Under the pieces are notes generated by a model. It was given only the letters and a program-made list of their open reading frames with translations, had not been told where the DNA came from and searched no databases. Shown here piece after piece: positions 6,230 to 6,929 of a DNA stretch of 6,929 nucleotides; within the stretch, counting starts at the first letter, position 1, and each line of letters starts with the position of its first letter. A program made the translations under genes and the position numbers. This DNA is from Prevotellaceae bacterium. Lineage in GTDB: Bacteria; Bacteroidota; Bacteroidia; Bacteroidales; Bacteroidaceae. The DNA is taken from positions 1-6,929 of the forward strand of contig JAFLUV010000125.1 in assembly GCA_022508635.1 (NCBI GenBank), given 5' to 3'.

Positions 6230-6919
6230 ATGGTAAGCAATGAAAAAGTGCTTGGGATATTGCCCGAGTTAGACCGTGCGTTGATGCCGCAGGAACGTGA
6301 CCGGGTGCTCGAAGAAATGGTGGTGCGAGCTTACCGGAAGAACGAAGTAATATATAGGGAAGGGGACAGCCCGACACACATGTTTTGTCTCGTCAGCGGC
6401 AAGGTGAAGATATTCAAGGATGGCGTAGGCGGCAGGACGCAGATAGTGCGTGTGATAAATGCCGTGGAGTGCTTTGGGTATCGGGCAGCCTTCTCCGACG
6501 AGAACTATGTCACGGCGGCGGCGGCGTTTGAGCCGTCAGTCATCGCTGCCATCCCCATGAGCCTCATTTATCAGCTCATCCGGCGCAATTCACAATTGGC
6601 GTGCTTTTTTGTTCGCCGTCTGGCAATTGCTTTGGGGCGTAGCGATGCACGGACCGTCAACCTGACGCAGAAGCATATTCGCGGGCGTCTGGCGGAGAGC
6701 ATCCTCTTCCTCAAGGAGAGCTATGGTACGGAGAAGGACGGAGCCACCTTGAGTATTTGCCTGAGCAGGGAGGATATGGCTAACCTGAGCAACATGACCA
6801 CCAGCAATGCTATCCGCACGCTGAGTGTCTTCGTCCGCGAGAGGCTTATTGCTATTGAAGGCCGCAGGATAACGATTCTTGACGAACCGGCGTTGCAAAA
6901 GATATCCCGAATGGGATAG
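6230..6919 (+). CDS. Crp/Fnr-family transcriptional regulator
   Basis: The 229-residue protein has an N-terminal cyclic-nucleotide-binding-type beta-roll (about 36-109, including YREGDSPTHMFCLVSGKVKI at 42-61), a long dimerisation helix (about 112-138) and a C-terminal winged helix-turn-helix (about 150-217). The recognition-helix region is LSREDMANLSNMTTSNAIRT (178-197), matching the family's LSREDIANL..TTETVIR pattern. The canonical cAMP contacts are absent: FGE is FGY (82-84) and the Arg-Ser pair is replaced within VTAAAA (94-99). There is no N-terminal Cys cluster like that of oxygen-sensing FNR. The effector is therefore unknown. The gene is divergent from the glucan operon and has its own strong promoter, so it may control the operon or itself. 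Target genes cannot be told from the sequence. Confidence 0.9.
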   Translation: MVSNEKVLGILPELDRALMPQERDRVLEEMVVRAYRKNEVIYREGDSPTHMFCLVSGKVKIFKDGVGGRTQIVRVINAVECFGYRAAFSDENYVTAAAAFEPSVIAAIPMSLIYQLIRRNSQLACFFVRRLAIALGRSDARTVNLTQKHIRGRLAESILFLKESYGTEKDGATLSICLSREDMANLSNMTTSNAIRTLSVFVRERLIAIEGRRITILDEPALQKISRMG

Positions 6920-6929
6920 GCCGTGCCGG

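Overview
This window looks like a chromosomal piece from a member of the Bacteroidales, most likely a Prevotella-type organism. Three things suggest this. The one clear promoter has the Bacteroidetes -33/-7 form (TTTG, 20 bp, TAnnTTTG). Ribosome binding sites are mostly weak. The gene trio of a glycogen-debranching-type enzyme, a GT4 glycosyltransferase and a GH57 alpha-amylase-like protein is typical of that group. The genus is inferred, not proven. No RNA genes, insertion sequences or CRISPR arrays were seen.

Layout. Four genes lie head to tail on the minus strand from 5999 down to 58: a GDE-type debranching enzyme (4047-5999), a GT4 glycosyltransferase (2746-4050), a GH57 alpha-amylase-like protein (1203-2639), and a ThiD-like domain fused to an AraC-type DNA-binding domain (58-1203). 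Two junctions overlap: ATGA (4 nt) between GDE and GT4, and TAGTG (1 nt, GTG start) between GH57 and the ThiD-AraC fusion. Only a 106-nt gap separates GT4 from GH57. The set therefore reads as one operon for alpha-glucan (glycogen) metabolism ending in a regulator. A 230-nt intergenic region (6000-6229) separates it from a divergent Crp/Fnr-family regulator on the plus strand (6230-6919).

How the genes may work together. The GT4 protein could make or extend an alpha-glucan. The GDE-like protein would trim branches, and the GH57-like protein would bind or process the chain. However, the GH57 protein has lost both catalytic residues and the GDE-like protein differs from the usual family at several active-site motifs, so at least one 'enzyme' here is probably a non-catalytic partner. 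The terminal ThiD-AraC fusion has also lost the kinase anion-hole Cys and the pyrimidine-binding Gln segment. Its kinase fold is more likely a ligand sensor than an enzyme.

Most notable sequence feature. A 55-bp nested palindrome (1024-1078, perfect 14-bp outer arms plus 7-bp inner arms) sits in frame inside the ThiD-like coding region. It lies where the substrate-binding Ala-Gln-Asn segment of ThiD would be, and it looks like a small mobile palindromic element that became protein-coding.
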